64,000 nucleotides of DNA from Pontederia crassipes (GCA_030549335.1 CM060198.1:48697353-48761352), one strand, 5' to 3'. Shown: positions 33,701-44,200, counted from the first letter of the stretch. Numbers and translations are program-made. The notes: generated by a model from the letters alone, not told the origin.

Positions 33701-36700
33701 TTACTTGGTAATCCACAAAGATTACTTCTAGAGAAACGCCCTCTCAGGGAAATGGCTAGTAGTAAAATTGATGATGATATACTTCTTTTGAAGAAGTATT
33801 TTGACTTTATGAGATATTTGTTTGATGTTATTTCCCTTTGCTCTACCATGACTTACTGTTATAGAAGTCTAGAATTTAATGAGAGTGCACCTATAATCAT
33901 AATGGATGTTCAATCTGGATCAATGTTGTCAAAATCACATTTCAGATTGTAGAATCATATGATTCTATGTCCTTACGCAGGAAAAACATGCTCGATCCTA
34001 GGCACAATCATCTTTGGCCAGCACGCGGTAGAATCACGTGCGGGCCCATAAGATTGGTGGAGACGCATGCCTCCACCGATCCAACAAACCCTTCTTTTTA
34101 CCTTTTATAAGTCACTTATCGCTCCTTTCCTCCTTTTGTTTCCTGTCTGCCGATGTTGCTGTGTCATCGCTGCTGCTGACCTGCTGTTGCCGCCGCCGCC
34201 GTCCTGCTGCCACCGCCGCTCTCTGCTACACCCTCTCCCTTTCTCTTCTCCCTCTCTCCCTTTCTCTCTTCGCTCACCCGATCAGGCCTTCTCTCCCTCT
34301 CCTCTCACTTCCCTTTCTCTTCCTCTCCCTTTCTCTCTTCGCGGACGCGAACAAGCTTTCATTCCCTCGCCCCCTCCTCTCCTCTCTGTCCCTTCCCCTT
34401 TCTCTCCCTCTCCCTTTCGCACACCCGAGCATTTTTTCCCTCTCTCTCTCCTTCACACAATTAGCCTCTCATTTTTTTTCCACCATCGCTTCATGCTCTC
34501 CACAGTGGCGACGGCATCAGCATATGACCTACTGTCGCCGCGGTGGCACTCGTGGACTAGGAGCATTTTTATTTTTTTTAATGTTATAAATTTAGAACAA
34601 TTTTTTATAGTGCTACTATTGTTAATATTTGTTTAATAAAATGAGATCTGTTATTTTTTTATGAATTGATGTGCTAATTGTTATTATTATAATAATTTTA
34701 TTGATGTGTTAATTTTTCATGAATTAACTGTTAACATTATTTATTGATATCAATTGCCATTAGTCTGGTATTATTATAATTTTTTGAGGCGTTAATTTTT
34801 CATGAATTAATATATGTAATATATATAAGTAAATAGTTAATAATATCATGAACTTATAAGTTCAAAAGAATTTGCATCTCACCGTTAATTATTTATATAT
34901 ACATATATATATTTATATGTATTTATATCTGGTATATATTTAAAATGTATTTATATATATTAAATAAAACACCGGTAGAATCGGTCGTGTCGTGTTACGT
35001 GTTCACGATTTACGTGTTTTGCCGACCCTCCGTGCCGAACATGTTTTATGTGTTTGACAACATTGATCTGGATGTTATTTTAAGTACCATTTTTCTTAGT
35101 AGATTCGTATGCTTACCTTTTGGTTTGCAGAACACCTATTAGGAACCACAAGGGTCGCTCAACCTTTCAAATTGAGAAGGATTTATCACGGAGTGAAAGT
35201 TTCCAAGAGTCATCATCCCCGAAGATGACAAAATCACCTTCTCTACAAAGAACTCATGCTGCGAATGCTCTTCGGTACTTAGATTCCAATTATAATTCTC
35301 ATGAATCACCAAAAATCCAGAGCCCTCCTTCTGAGCAGATGTCTGAAAATGGACTGCCCTTGATGACATCTGAAAGAGCCCCATCTATAAAGAGGCAGGA
35401 CAGCTTTGATATGAGATTACCTGAGCTTCCCAAAATTGATGTCCATTCCATACAACGGCAATCTTGGAATACTTCAGACCTGGAGTCCCCTATTTCTCCT
35501 CTTCGTACTCCTGATCCTAAAAGTGTGCAATCTCATTCAAAGACATTTAACCGCCCTTTTAATCATTTTGATGATGTTTATATGGAGCAGAAAGAGATAC
35601 ATGAGATGGCGGATCATAAATCTCCATCTTTATGGAGGCTCGCTGAACTCAGTTTTGCAGAATGGCAGTATGCCCTTCTAGGAAGCATTGGTGCTGCAAT
35701 TTTTGGTTCTTTCAACCCTCTCCTTGCATATGCCATTGCATTAATAGTATCTGCATATTACAAAATTGGTAACAGTGATGTCCACCATGAGGTGAACAAA
35801 TGGTGTTTGATCATTTCATGTATGGGTGTCACTACGGTGGTTGCCAACTTTCTGCAGCACTTCTATTTTGGTATAATGGGCGAAAAGATGACTGAGCGAG
35901 TTAGGAGGATGATGTTTTCAGGTGATTGAATCAGATTTGACTTGTCTTATCTGTAGCTTTTTTTAGAGGGATTATCTGTAGCTTATGCTCAACTTTTTTT
36001 AATCATGTGTATCCTCATATATTATTTATTTCCAGCGATGTTGCGTAACGAGGTAGGATGGTTTGACGAAGAGAATAGTGCAGATACACTATCCATGCGC
36101 TTGGCCAATGATGCTACATTTGTTCGAGCAGCCTTCAGCAACCGTCTTTCTATGTTCATACAGGAGATCTCAGCAATCATTGTTGCAATACTTGTAGGGA
36201 TGCTATTAGAATGGCGAATTGCTCTTGTTGCATTGGCAACATTACCCATACTTACAGTAGCTGCTGTGGCACAGGTCTGCTTTGCTTTTTACATTATAGC
36301 ACTTAATACAAGTGGGACAACATTTCCAGATTTTTTGTTCATTGTTATTAGATCGATGCTCTTAATTCAATCAGGCAAATGTTCTATTGAATGTGACACT
36401 TGATTTTTTTTCTTTTCACAAAAAAAAATCTTGGAACTTCATTCATGAGAAAAGTGCAATTGAATGTCATAGAACTTCGTAAACTGGTTGACTACTTTGG
36501 GGTTAACTAGGTTAATGGGCATTCTGTAATCTGTAAATGTAGGCCGCACTATAGGGCATTCATCTACGATGTAAATATATAGCACTATGATATACGTGCA
36601 GTTAGAACTACATTGTGAATGTAGTAGCATTTTCTGCATGCTATTTATTCCAAGGAACATTGAATAAATCTTTTCACAATTGAGCCAGTTGCAAAAAGCA

Positions 36701-38232
36701 TCATGACCTGACAAAATGCATGGAGCATCTAGTTAATAGTCCACCCTTTTGAGGAGAATGGAGTACTAGAATTCTTTTGTTACATTGCTAGCCATCATTC
36801 CTTGCTCAAAGAAAAATGTCAAGTGGTCATCTATTTTTATATTTGTCCTCTAAAAGTTCATTAATCCTTATACTTAGCAAAACTTGTAGGTGCTTTGCAT
36901 TTTGTTCTCTTATTATAAACTTCGAATGACTAGGTTCTATGTTTAAGTACTTATTGTCTTGATGCTCAGTTTCTTATTACCAGCATTTTTTTCTGTTTGC
37001 AGAAAATGTGGCTTGCCGGATTCTCGAGGAGAATCCAAGAAATGCACAGGAAGGCATCGCTGGTCCTCGAAGATGCAGTTAGAAACATTTATACAGTTGT
37101 AGCCTTTTGCGCTGGTAACAAAGTAATGGAGCTATACAGATTACAACTTCGCAGAATACTGAAGAAGAGTTTCATACTTGGAATGGGCATTGGGTTTGCC
37201 TTTGGCTTATCACAACTTCTTCTTTTTGCCTGCAATGCTCTTTTGCTTTGGTACACTGCTGTTTCTATTAAGAATGACCATCTAACCATCTCCACAGCGC
37301 TTAAGGAGTATATAGTTTTCTCTTTTGCAACCTTTGCATTGGTGGAGCCATTTGGCCTTGCTCCATATATACTTAAAAGGCGGAAGTCACTAACATCAGT
37401 TTTTGAAATAATTGACCGTGAACCAAAGATTGATCCAGATGACAATGATGGTATAAAGCCACACAATGTTTTTGGGAGCCTTGAGTTCAAAAATGTTGAG
37501 TTCCACTATCCAACTAGACCAGAAGTGATGGTGCTAAATAATTTCAGTCTAAAAGTGAGCGGAGGACAAACAATAGCTGTAGTTGGCATGTCTGGATCAG
37601 GAAAGAGCACCATAATATCTCTAATAGAGAGATTCTATGATCCTGTTGCTGGCCAAGTTTTGTTGGATGGCAGAGATCTGAAGCTGTTTAATTTGAAGTG
37701 GTTGCGGAGCCACATGGGACTTATTCAACAGGAGCCAATTATCTTCTCAACAACCATAAGAGACAACATCATATATGCAAAACCCAAAGCAACTGAAGCC
37801 GAGATAAAAGAAGCTGCAAGTATAGCAAATATACACCATTTTATCAGTGGCTTGCCCCATGGCTATGACACACATGTTGGAATGAGAGGGGTTGATTTGA
37901 CTCCTGGGCAGAAGCAAAGAATTGCCATTGCCCGGATAGTGTTAAAGAATGCTCCTATATTGTTACTGGATGAGGCAAGCTCGGCAATTGAATCCGAGTC
38001 AAGTAGAGTTGTGTTAGAGGCCCTTGGCACTCTTATTATGGGAAACAAGACGACGATTCTTATTGCACATAGGGCGGCTATGATGAAACATGTTGACCAT
38101 ATTGTGGTCCTAAATTGTGGCAGGATTGCTGAGCAGGGAAATCATGATTCCTTGATGCAGATGAACGGTTTGTATGTGAGATTAATGCAACCTCATTTCA
38201 GTAAAGGTCTTCGTCAAAATCGACTTGTTTAG
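21716..38232 (+). CDS. ABCB20: ABC transporter B family member 6/20-like, 11 exons, intact
   Basis: Exons: 21716-22078, 29180-29234, 29313-29488, 29625-29825, 30065-30324, 30413-30723, 30806-31026, 31123-31463, 35131-35921, 36036-36274, 37003-38232. All introns are GT-AG, phases agree and the sum is 4,188 nt (1,395 aa), close to the roughly 1,400 aa of Arabidopsis ABCB6/ABCB20. Layout is TMD1-NBD1-linker-TMD2-NBD2. The N-terminus MMGSRGLFGW...QPLTPVSEVSEPPE is diagnostic. NBD1 has Walker A GRNGSGKSS (residues 434 on), a degenerate signature LSEEQ (537-541) and ARHLS where AHRLS is usual. NBD2 has GMSGSGKST (1181 on), LTPGQ (1285) and IAHR. It should be a plasma-membrane exporter; relatives in Arabidopsis are linked to auxin transport. 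Start is the first of two adjacent ATGs. Introns 1 (7.1 kb) and 8 (3.7 kb) are swollen by transposons, yet no exon is damaged. Confidence 0.95.
22468..23022. repeat. Direct duplication of about 260 bp in intron 1
   Basis: The block from CTGTTCAC...GGATTTATT through ATCATAGCCAGTATGGTTAT and GATGAAAACTTAGAC to CCCCTCTCAAACAATGT appears at about 22468-22715 and again at about 22719-23000 with scattered differences. The second copy also gained a small insertion at 22750-22768. Confidence 0.8.
22735..22783 (-). mobile_element. Micro-insertion with 15-bp target duplication (A-tail scar 1)
   Basis: GAAAGGATTTATTAT stands at 22735-22749 and 22769-22783. Between them are 19 bp that on the minus strand read TTATTTCAAAAAAATAATA. 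The sister copy of this intronic duplication lacks the insert. Confidence 0.6.
23090..27244 (-). pseudogene. LINE ORF2: endonuclease and reverse transcriptase
   Basis: The endonuclease (EEP fold) begins near 27100-27002 (VVLLQETKLED) and continues in 26261-26872 with VYGPCS, RWLIGGHFNVTL (usually GDFN; Asp changed to His), FTWRS, RIDRFL and SDHTPLL. RT lies in 24915-25683: EDFRPIAISNATY, QSAFIHGRFITDS, NFSKAYDSV, RGVRKGCPLAPMLFVLAVDAL and QYDDTLYF, where the catalytic pair is kept but the usual Ala before it is lost. A zf-RVT tail (FSARSIY, VPLKVKVYAARAD) is at 23460-23650. Frameshifts between segments make it defective. Confidence 0.83.
23673..24162 (+). mobile_element. 5'-truncated LINE (490 bp), inverted inside the larger LINE
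   Basis: A plus-strand copy of the same family's 3' end: CVLCGETDQDIIHLFFGC (zf-RVT) and W-rich tail to 24093, then a 3' UTR ending CATCCTTTTTCCCTTC plus an A-run. Flanking 10-bp duplications CCATAGCCAG are at 23663-23672 and 24163-24172. Its last roughly 75 bp are the reverse complement of the host LINE's 3' end at 23085-23155. Confidence 0.9.
27274..28617 (-). pseudogene. LINE ORF1 (nucleic-acid-binding, CCHC)
   Basis: 28259-28513 has two adjacent knuckles, CFRCLGSSHFTRHC and CLYCRGEGHRR, typical of plant L1 ORF1. 27976-28617 in another frame gives PPEVHQAVAFLRECI and the conserved core up to HCRVQWSIWSENTG. 27274-27927 is the proline-rich tail. The pieces are in different frames. A 33-bp in-frame gain at 28186-28218 is explained by a micro-insertion. 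Confidence 0.72.
28171..28218 (+). mobile_element. Micro-insertion with 15-bp target duplication (A-tail scar 2)
   Basis: AGCTATGATAGATAA at 28171-28185 and 28204-28218 brackets 18 bp, TTTTCCTCTC followed by A8. It lies in LINE ORF1 and adds 33 bp, keeping frame. Confidence 0.8.
28676..28710 (+). repeat. G22 homopolymer plus (TG)n
   Basis: A run of 22 G followed by TTGTGTGTGTGTGG. It sits at the presumed 5' edge of the LINE. Run length is prone to sequencing error. Confidence 0.8.
28711..29179. other. Remaining intron 1 sequence before exon 2
   Basis: Unique-looking T-rich intron DNA ending in TTTTTCTGTACAG at the acceptor of exon 2. Nothing else seen. Confidence 0.5.
31754..31795 (+). mobile_element. 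Micro-insertion with 15-bp target duplication (A-tail scar 3)
   Basis: AAGTACATCAACTTT at 31754-31768 and 31781-31795 surrounds the 12-bp insert CCCTCTCAAAAA, in intron 8 of the ABCB20-like gene. Confidence 0.8.
31990..32083 (+). mobile_element. SINE fragment, copy 2
   Basis: It shares GAATCTCATGAACATGGATC, GTCGTATGATCCATGTAGCC and the end AGTGGGATAAGG plus (TTG)n with the copy at 2218-2423, but begins mid-element (5' truncated). In intron 8 of the ABCB20-like gene. Confidence 0.85.
32745..33745. mobile_element. Possible TIR element containing a 340-bp tandem duplication
   Basis: The outer blocks have many copies of ATTACC/GGTAAT and GCAATGTGGATT motifs in both orientations, with ends GGGTCCGTTCAC and (reverse) GGGCGTTTCTCT next to TCA. 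This suggests an old MITE. Superfamily not established. Confidence 0.45.
32806..33480. repeat. 340-bp tandem duplication
   Basis: ACTTGTTAAATTATCAGCAA begins at 32806 and at 33146, and the following about 330 bp are almost identical (a handful of changes, such as AATATACAT versus AGTATGCAT). Very AT-rich, in intron 8. Confidence 0.95.
33921..35065. mobile_element. hAT-type non-autonomous element, 1,145 bp
   Basis: Inverted ends CAATGTTGTCAAA / TTTGACAACATTG with 8-bp target duplications ATCTGGAT at 33913-33920 and 35066-35073. A subterminal motif GTAGAATC recurs near both ends, including a palindrome TAGAATCATATGATTCTA near 33946-33963. The interior holds a G-box CACGTG and a pyrimidine-rich tract (34090-34450). 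Its open frames are composition artefacts. It sits about 60 bp before exon 9 of the ABCB20-like gene. Confidence 0.85.
34090..34460. repeat. Polypyrimidine low-complexity tract
   Basis: C and T rich with repeated CCCTTTCTCT units and a GCCGCCGCCGTCC patch, inside the hAT-type element. It gives spurious Pro/Ser/Leu-rich frames. Confidence 0.85.
35947..35984 (-). mobile_element. Micro-insertion with 13-bp target duplication (A-tail scar 4)
   Basis: TTATCTGTAGCTT at 35947-35959 and 35972-35984 flanks 12 bp that read TCCCTCTAAAAA on the minus strand. Located in intron 9 of the ABCB20-like gene, only about 25 bp after exon 9. Confidence 0.75.
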
Positions 38233-38951
38233 GGAATTACCGGTTATGCCCCTGTAAGTAATCTGGGGATATGATCATGATCTCTTTCACCCATTATTCC
38301 AAAGCTGAGGTTTCTTGACTCGGGAAACATCACATGCCATGCCAGTGGGATAAAATTTCTCTGATCATGGAAGTTTGATGAATGGGTGAAATAAGTGGAG
38401 AGATATGATGTACTTCTAACATGGCTAATCCCTTCCGGTTGTGATAGAAAAGGATTGATAGTAGTTATGGGATTTGGATAACAGTGTGCAAATGCAAGGC
38501 ATGTTTGGGTGTGGTGTGAAGCATTAATTCTTTTGGAGGTTTTCTTCCCCTTTGCTGGGTCCTGCCTCTATTGTGTATTAGTTGGTTAATCTAAAAAGAG
38601 ACCTGTATTTTTTTCCCTTAAGTCACAGTTGGTATCAGAGAGTTGTTTTCTAATGCTCCTCAAAAAAAAAAAAGTTGCTTTCTAATGTTAATCACCCTGT
38701 ACGTTGTCTTCCAGTTAGGTACCCGATTTGCAGTTTTTAGGTTTTGTGATTAGTTATCTTCATAACGTCTGATCTCATACTATTTCTCCTCCCGCCGGGG
38801 GCCTTTTGTTGTGCATGCAGACGTGGATAGATACAACAGAGTAACTTGATTTTTTCTGCTACATTGCGAGCCATCATTCCCACTTTGAGAATGGAAACAT
38901 GGCAACTTGTTCTTTCTCCGAAGGAGTTCCATCTCGGTTTGTTTTGTTTCA
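38233..38951. other. 3' UTR and downstream of the ABCB20-like gene
   Basis: T-rich, non-coding. It contains a micro-insertion at 38641-38687. No gene seen. Confidence 0.5.
38641..38687 (+). mobile_element. Micro-insertion with 15-bp target duplication (A-tail scar 5)
   Basis: AGTTGTTTTCTAATG at 38641-38655 and AGTTGCTTTCTAATG at 38673-38687 flank CTCCTC plus A11. Confidence 0.8.
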
Positions 38952-38963
38952 TGTATATATTTT

Positions 38964-39100
38964 ATAATCAGTCCCAAGCCCGGATAAAGGAGGAGGGTTG
39001 TGTTAGGTCCTGACAGCGTAAAATCCTATTGAATTTTATGAACATGGATCAACGAATATATAGTCGATCCCACTTAGTGAGATAAGGCTTTGTTGTTGTT
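38964..39100 (+). mobile_element. SINE, copy 3 (internally deleted)
   Basis: It carries CCCAAGCCCGGATAAAGGAG, GAACATGGATCAACG and GAGATAAGGCTTTG plus a (TTG)n end, but lacks the GTCGTATGATCC segment of copy 1. Near-perfect 12-bp flanks TGTATATATTTT / TGTATATGTTTT are at 38952-38963 and 39101-39112. Confidence 0.85.
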
Positions 39101-39112
39101 TGTATATGTTTT

Positions 39113-39745
39113 CATTGTATTATCATTTATCAGGTTTGTAGTTGATATATTTGACACATGTGTGATACTTAGGCTCAGTAGTAACCATGATCTGGTGGGA
39201 AACTGTATACTGACTTCTGTGTATATGCAAATGTTATTTCAGATGTGTAAGCGACAAAGAATAACATATTCATCTTTTTTGTTCCTCTAGAAAACTGTAA
39301 CTGAATATCCATGAGTGCGAAAGCCGTCTTTGTGATTGCATTGCTGCAATATGGAATCAAGTTTGCTTTGTTGCAGTAGAGAAACTGAATAGGTTTGAAT
39401 TCATATTGGTTATTGCCACAACATATGTTTTTGAAAGGAGAACCCGGAAAATGTCGACCGACTACTTTTCATGTACATATATCAGCATTGTTACTGTTGA
39501 AATGCCTGGGTCATTTGGTCAGAGAGTTTGTATGTTAAATAAATCTGTAGAATATCTTTTTTTTTTAGTTGTTAAATGTAACGCTGGACTATTGGAATGC
39601 TTTAGGCACTTCAGAATTCCTTTTAACGTCTTGCCAATAGAGTCGGTGTACTTTTTGGCAAACTGAGGAAGAACTTTGGAGACTATTTTTCAACAAAGGT
39701 TTTATAATTTCTTTTACGGGCGCTCATATTGGTCGGGATAGTAAA
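39113..39745. other. Intergenic, nothing recognised
   Basis: Short open frames only, none with recognisable motifs. Confidence 0.4.
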
Positions 39746-41250
39746 GAAAATTCTTGAGTGGGTTTCAAGGATGGTCATCCAATTTACGTGGTCTTCTCAA
39801 TAAGACCATCCAATCCAATTTTGATTTGTGACACGGAGGTCATTCAACTTTCATAATTTTTCAGTCACTGTCATCGCGATAGTTTGTAGTCCATTTGCCG
39901 GTCGATCGCATTCGTGGACGCCACGTTATCCAACTCGTCAAATGCCACATGGATAATTTTTCTCATGTGTTTTCTCTCTCCGACGTTGTCCACCTGTATC
40001 CTAGATGCTCGGATCGACCGGGAGTGGCTTCTTGTCGATGGCGACGTCATTAGCTAGGACGCTAAAGAGTGGGCGGCGGTGCTGATGAGGAGGAACTGGT
40101 GGGAGGCAGTGTGAGGGTGTAGTCGACGAGGCAGTAGGACAACTGTTGGCACTGGTGGCATTGATGCTAACGACGTCGTGGGAGAAGAAACCAGAGTGGT
40201 CGGCATAGGAGTAGCTATAGGGGGGAGTGTAGGGGCGCCAGGACACGATGAAGCCCGCAAGGGGACGAGGCGCCAGGCAGAATTGTAGCAACGGAAGGGG
40301 CAGGAGGAGGAGAGGCGCGGGAAGAAGGCAATGGATGACCAATGTAGGAGGGAGCAGTTCGAGCGGTCGGACCGGTAACGGGAGCAGACCTACCAGAGGA
40401 GGTTGCTGCTGGTATTGGCAACTCACCTTGGGGCGACGCTGGAGGCAACGACCAGCACCTGCTGCCGCCACCACCGATTGGGACCCTGTGGCTTTGTTCC
40501 CCCACTGCCGGCCTTTTTGTTCAAGGATGTCCTTTTGTCTCTCCACCCCTCCCATGTCCCCACCGACTGCCGCCGAGCTCATCCAACGCATCAACTCCTA
40601 GAAGACCTTCTCCCATATCTCCCTTGTCCCCCCACTTCATCGCCTTCACCACCGTCCAGACCCTCCTCAAGTCCTTTGACCCCGCCTTCGATAGCGGCTC
40701 GATCCACTTGATCGACTTTGAGTTCGGCCTCGGCGGCGTGGTCGTCCTTCGCTCAAGAGCTCGCAGCACGGAGTTGCAGCTCCCAGCCGCTAGCCATCCG
40801 AGCCACGATTGTCGTCACGGACGAGTCTGCCCATACCTGCCCAGAGGCCAACCACCACCTCCACGACTTCGCCCGCTGACGATCTTCTGCCTCCTGAGGA
40901 CTACCAGCGGCGGGGCAACGCCGGAGACCACTGATGCCGTGATCTGGTTCATCTACCGATTGTCGCCTCGAACAGTGAATGTTCATGGACACAGAGTTCG
41001 GGGCAGCATCAGGCAGTGGGATGGGCAGCCACAGAGGACACTCAGGTACCCATGTGGCATCTGACAAATCGGACAGTGTTATGTCCATGCATGTGATTGA
41101 CCGGCAAAAGGGCTATAGGCGGTCATGTCGCAACTGAAAGGTTTTGAAAGTTGAATGACATCCATGTTACAAATTAAAGTTGGATGAGTTTACTGGGAAC
41201 ACCCGATATGTTGGGTGACCATCCCTGAAATTTTCTCGAAAACTCTTGAA
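39746..41250. mobile_element. Mutator-like element with long TIRs carrying GRAS sequence (Pack-MULE-like)
   Basis: About 180-bp inverted ends: left 39746-39930 contains GGATGGTCATCCAA, TCATTCAACTTTC, TTTTTCAGTCA and TTTGCCGGTCGATCGCAT; the right end, reversed, gives GGATGGTCACCCAA, TCATTCAACTTTC, CTTTCAGTTGC and TTTGCCGGTCAATCACAT (41075-41250). The interior (40000-41060) is strikingly GC-rich against AT-rich flanks and resembles gene exons. No transposase is present. The 9-bp target duplication expected of MULEs was not resolved. Confidence 0.75.
40490..40960 (+). pseudogene. GRAS-family (HAIRY MERISTEM-like) gene fragment
   Basis: Across two plus-strand frames: FLFKDVLLSL, then PTAAELIQRINS, a stop, KTFSHISP, FIAFTTVQTLL and SIHLIDFEFGLGG. 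The last is the VHIID motif of GRAS transcription factors in its HAM-type form, and the preceding pieces match the leucine-rich region before it in the right order. The rest of the GRAS domain (PFYRE, SAW) is missing or scrambled. The location inside long inverted repeats suggests capture by the transposon. Confidence 0.68.
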
Positions 41251-44200
41251 TGTCATTTTAGTTCCATTGGAAAGTACTCTTTGGTATTTAATCACAGCTT
41301 TCTGTGATTTAATTCCAATAATTAAGATTCTAAGAGGACGGTGTTTTCCTACGAAAAAGTCATGTGATATTATTTTAGGTGATTTTTCAAACTCATCTTT
41401 AGGGTTTCTTTGGAAAATAATTAATGAAAAGGTAGTGTGTTTTGGTACCATGAGTGATGGGCTGGTGAAACATAATATGTTAGGATAATAAATTATAAAA
41501 AATTTTGGGTGAGGTAATAAAAAATTATTTATGTAAAAGTTATTTTTATTTTTCATTATTTATTAAACATTTATAATATTTGATTAGTATTTATCGTATA
41601 ATCTTTTATCCTTAATATAGTTTTCTCTTCTATTCTTTATTTGACCTATGTTGTTTTTTATTATATTATTTTTTGTAATTATTTTACTCATATATTTTTA
41701 AAGTTAAAAATGAGAAATATAAATTGAACTATTTATAAAAACTTTTCTATCATAATATTTGTTTATCAATATTAGAGAGGAGGTTAAGGAGAGAGAAGAG
41801 AGAAGAGGGGGAGAGGGTTAATTTGGTTCAAAAAAATTTTTTCTTATTTCAACAATTTAGTCGAATGAGAAATATAATATTAATATAAATGTATATGTTG
41901 GGAATATTGCACCGATGATCGATGAAATCAAAACAACGAAGAAGAGAAAAGATGAACGCAAAGATTTAATGTGATAAAACTCTCTTGATCTGAACAAGAG
42001 AGAAACATCCACGGACAAAGGAGATCGTCGTCAGAAGAATTTCACTATGAGCAAAATAGAGAGAACATCATGATATCGAATAAGAGCATAAGATTTAGAT
42101 AATACAAAAATATTATGTCAACCGTAATTCATAACAAACTAATAAACTAAACCCTCAAGCTTTTATGGATTTGTTTTTCCCAAAGGAGCTTTATTTTCAG
42201 GGGGCGATTTTTTTTATTGAAAATTTATCTTAATGTCTAATAGGATCTCTGTTTTTTTTTTGTATTTTTAATCAAGGATATTTTGATATCTTTCTGTAAT
42301 TTCCTAGTAACAATAGAAAAGCTTTGTTACGACTTGAGATATGTTTACCTACATCAATAAACTGATTAATCATATAAAGATTTACTTCCTGTTTACCTCG
42401 ATCCAAGGCACATATTCACACTAACTCTGTAAATGAATAATTAATCTTGTTTCTTTTCTGCATGTAAACTTATATGGTGTTTATCAAAATTCATTCCTGC
42501 TGAGAACCATTTTAAAGGAAACACTGGACACTCTTTTCATTAGCAAATTGCCTTATAAGATTTTATGTTGGAAGATAATCTAATGATGGTTTCTTGTGTC
42601 CAGGTTCTGCAAAATGTTTAATTTAGTTTTAGAAGCTGAATTTTGGGGTATACTTGGATAGCTATTCAATTTGAGAAGTCAGGGATGTTGTCACTATAAT
42701 AAGAGAATGTGACTCACTTTGTTGTAGATCATGTGCAATAAAGAAGCATAACCTGGGCTCTTAAGATTCTCATTTTGGACTCTTGTGACTCCTTGTTTGC
42801 ATGATCTACCGACCACAGGAATTTTTTCGACAACTTTGAGTTAAATCACATTCTTAGAAATATCTTACTTGATGCTTATGAATTGCAACTTTCTGGAGGA
42901 TTTTTATGTTTAAAATCTTCCTGCACTCTGTTGGGATTAGCATCAATGACCTTGAATCAATTATTCGTGTGAATTTGAGTCTTCTATAACGTTGTTACAA
43001 TGGTTCCGGGCTTTTATTATTACAGAATGGTCAATCTTAACCAGTACCAAACTCTGCAAGATTTGATCATTGCCATGATAGGTTAATGTTCTGTTAGAGT
43101 TGTTGCTAGCAAGTAACTATTTGACAAATTCCATCTGCACGAATATGTTGTATGGAACACAATTATCAGAGTTTTGCAAGACTTATTGAATACAACTGTC
43201 TAGCTTTGTGCAAGCAACCAGGATCGAGTTGGACAGAGGAAAGAATCTAGTGCCAAAGCATGCCTATCCTGGTAGCATTTTTTCATTAAGAGAAGGTTGC
43301 GCCACTTATCCCTATAACTTTATAAAATCAGGATAACTGAGAATGACTAATCCTGTTGGGCTGTGACTATGAATTGATTGTTTCAGGATTGTTTAGCAGC
43401 TAAGCAAAGTACTTTGAGCAAATACATGATGTCTACAATATTTGGTTTGAGCGGTACTGCCTCTGTGGGAATGTTAGTTTTGTCAGTGACAACCACAGAA
43501 GTGATGGATCGATCTTTATCTTGATTCATCACTATAATGAAATGTTCTATGTCTCTAAATGCGCTGTGGCTTTCTTCGTCAGAAGAGAACTCATCTCTCC
43601 TTGGATGATATTGTAGTTTATCATTGTTGTACTTCTTTATGATGATTTTTAAACATCTCATGCGTGATACCATCATCAATTAGGAGCAGCCATGCAAGCC
43701 ACAAGCTGGATATTGAATTATAAGGTAGTTGTCCAAATTGGCAACGTTATGTTTATTTAATTCATGACCATTATCTTTGTGTTTTTTCTAATGGCGGTGT
43801 ACCAATTATTGTGTGTTGTGTTCTTTCTTGCCTTCCATTGTCTGGACCTTGCACTTTTTTGCGCCCTCTAAGAAGGGAGGCATGTGCTGCTCAGAGGACC
43901 ACTTGTGCTTGCTTCTGAGTGGACGAAGAAGAACAAGCTACAAGGAAAGTGTTCTTGTTGACTCTTTACTTCGATCATCTTTGATTATTGTGGTGTTGTC
44001 TCTTCATCTCTCGATCATTTAACTACACCTCGAGTACTTGTCATGAAATATGATGCTGGAAAGATAGTGTATAGTACGTAGGGACAATGTAAAGCACTTC
44101 TCTGTAATTAACAGCCACTATGTACTCAATTGAAACTTTCACCAAGCTGGAAAAGATGGTACCTGGTTATATTTACAACTCGATAATTCTTTTCTAACTT

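Noticed and set aside
34038-34636. Long Leu/Ser/Pro-rich open frames (183 and 189 codons)
   Set aside because: They come from a polypyrimidine low-complexity tract inside a hAT-type element and overlap in two frames.
40001-40594. 197-codon open frame on the minus strand
   Set aside because: Antisense to the GRAS-like plus-strand fragment and compositionally biased; no domain seen.
43383-43679. 98-codon minus-strand open frame
   Set aside because: No motif, no splice partners and no neighbouring coding signal.
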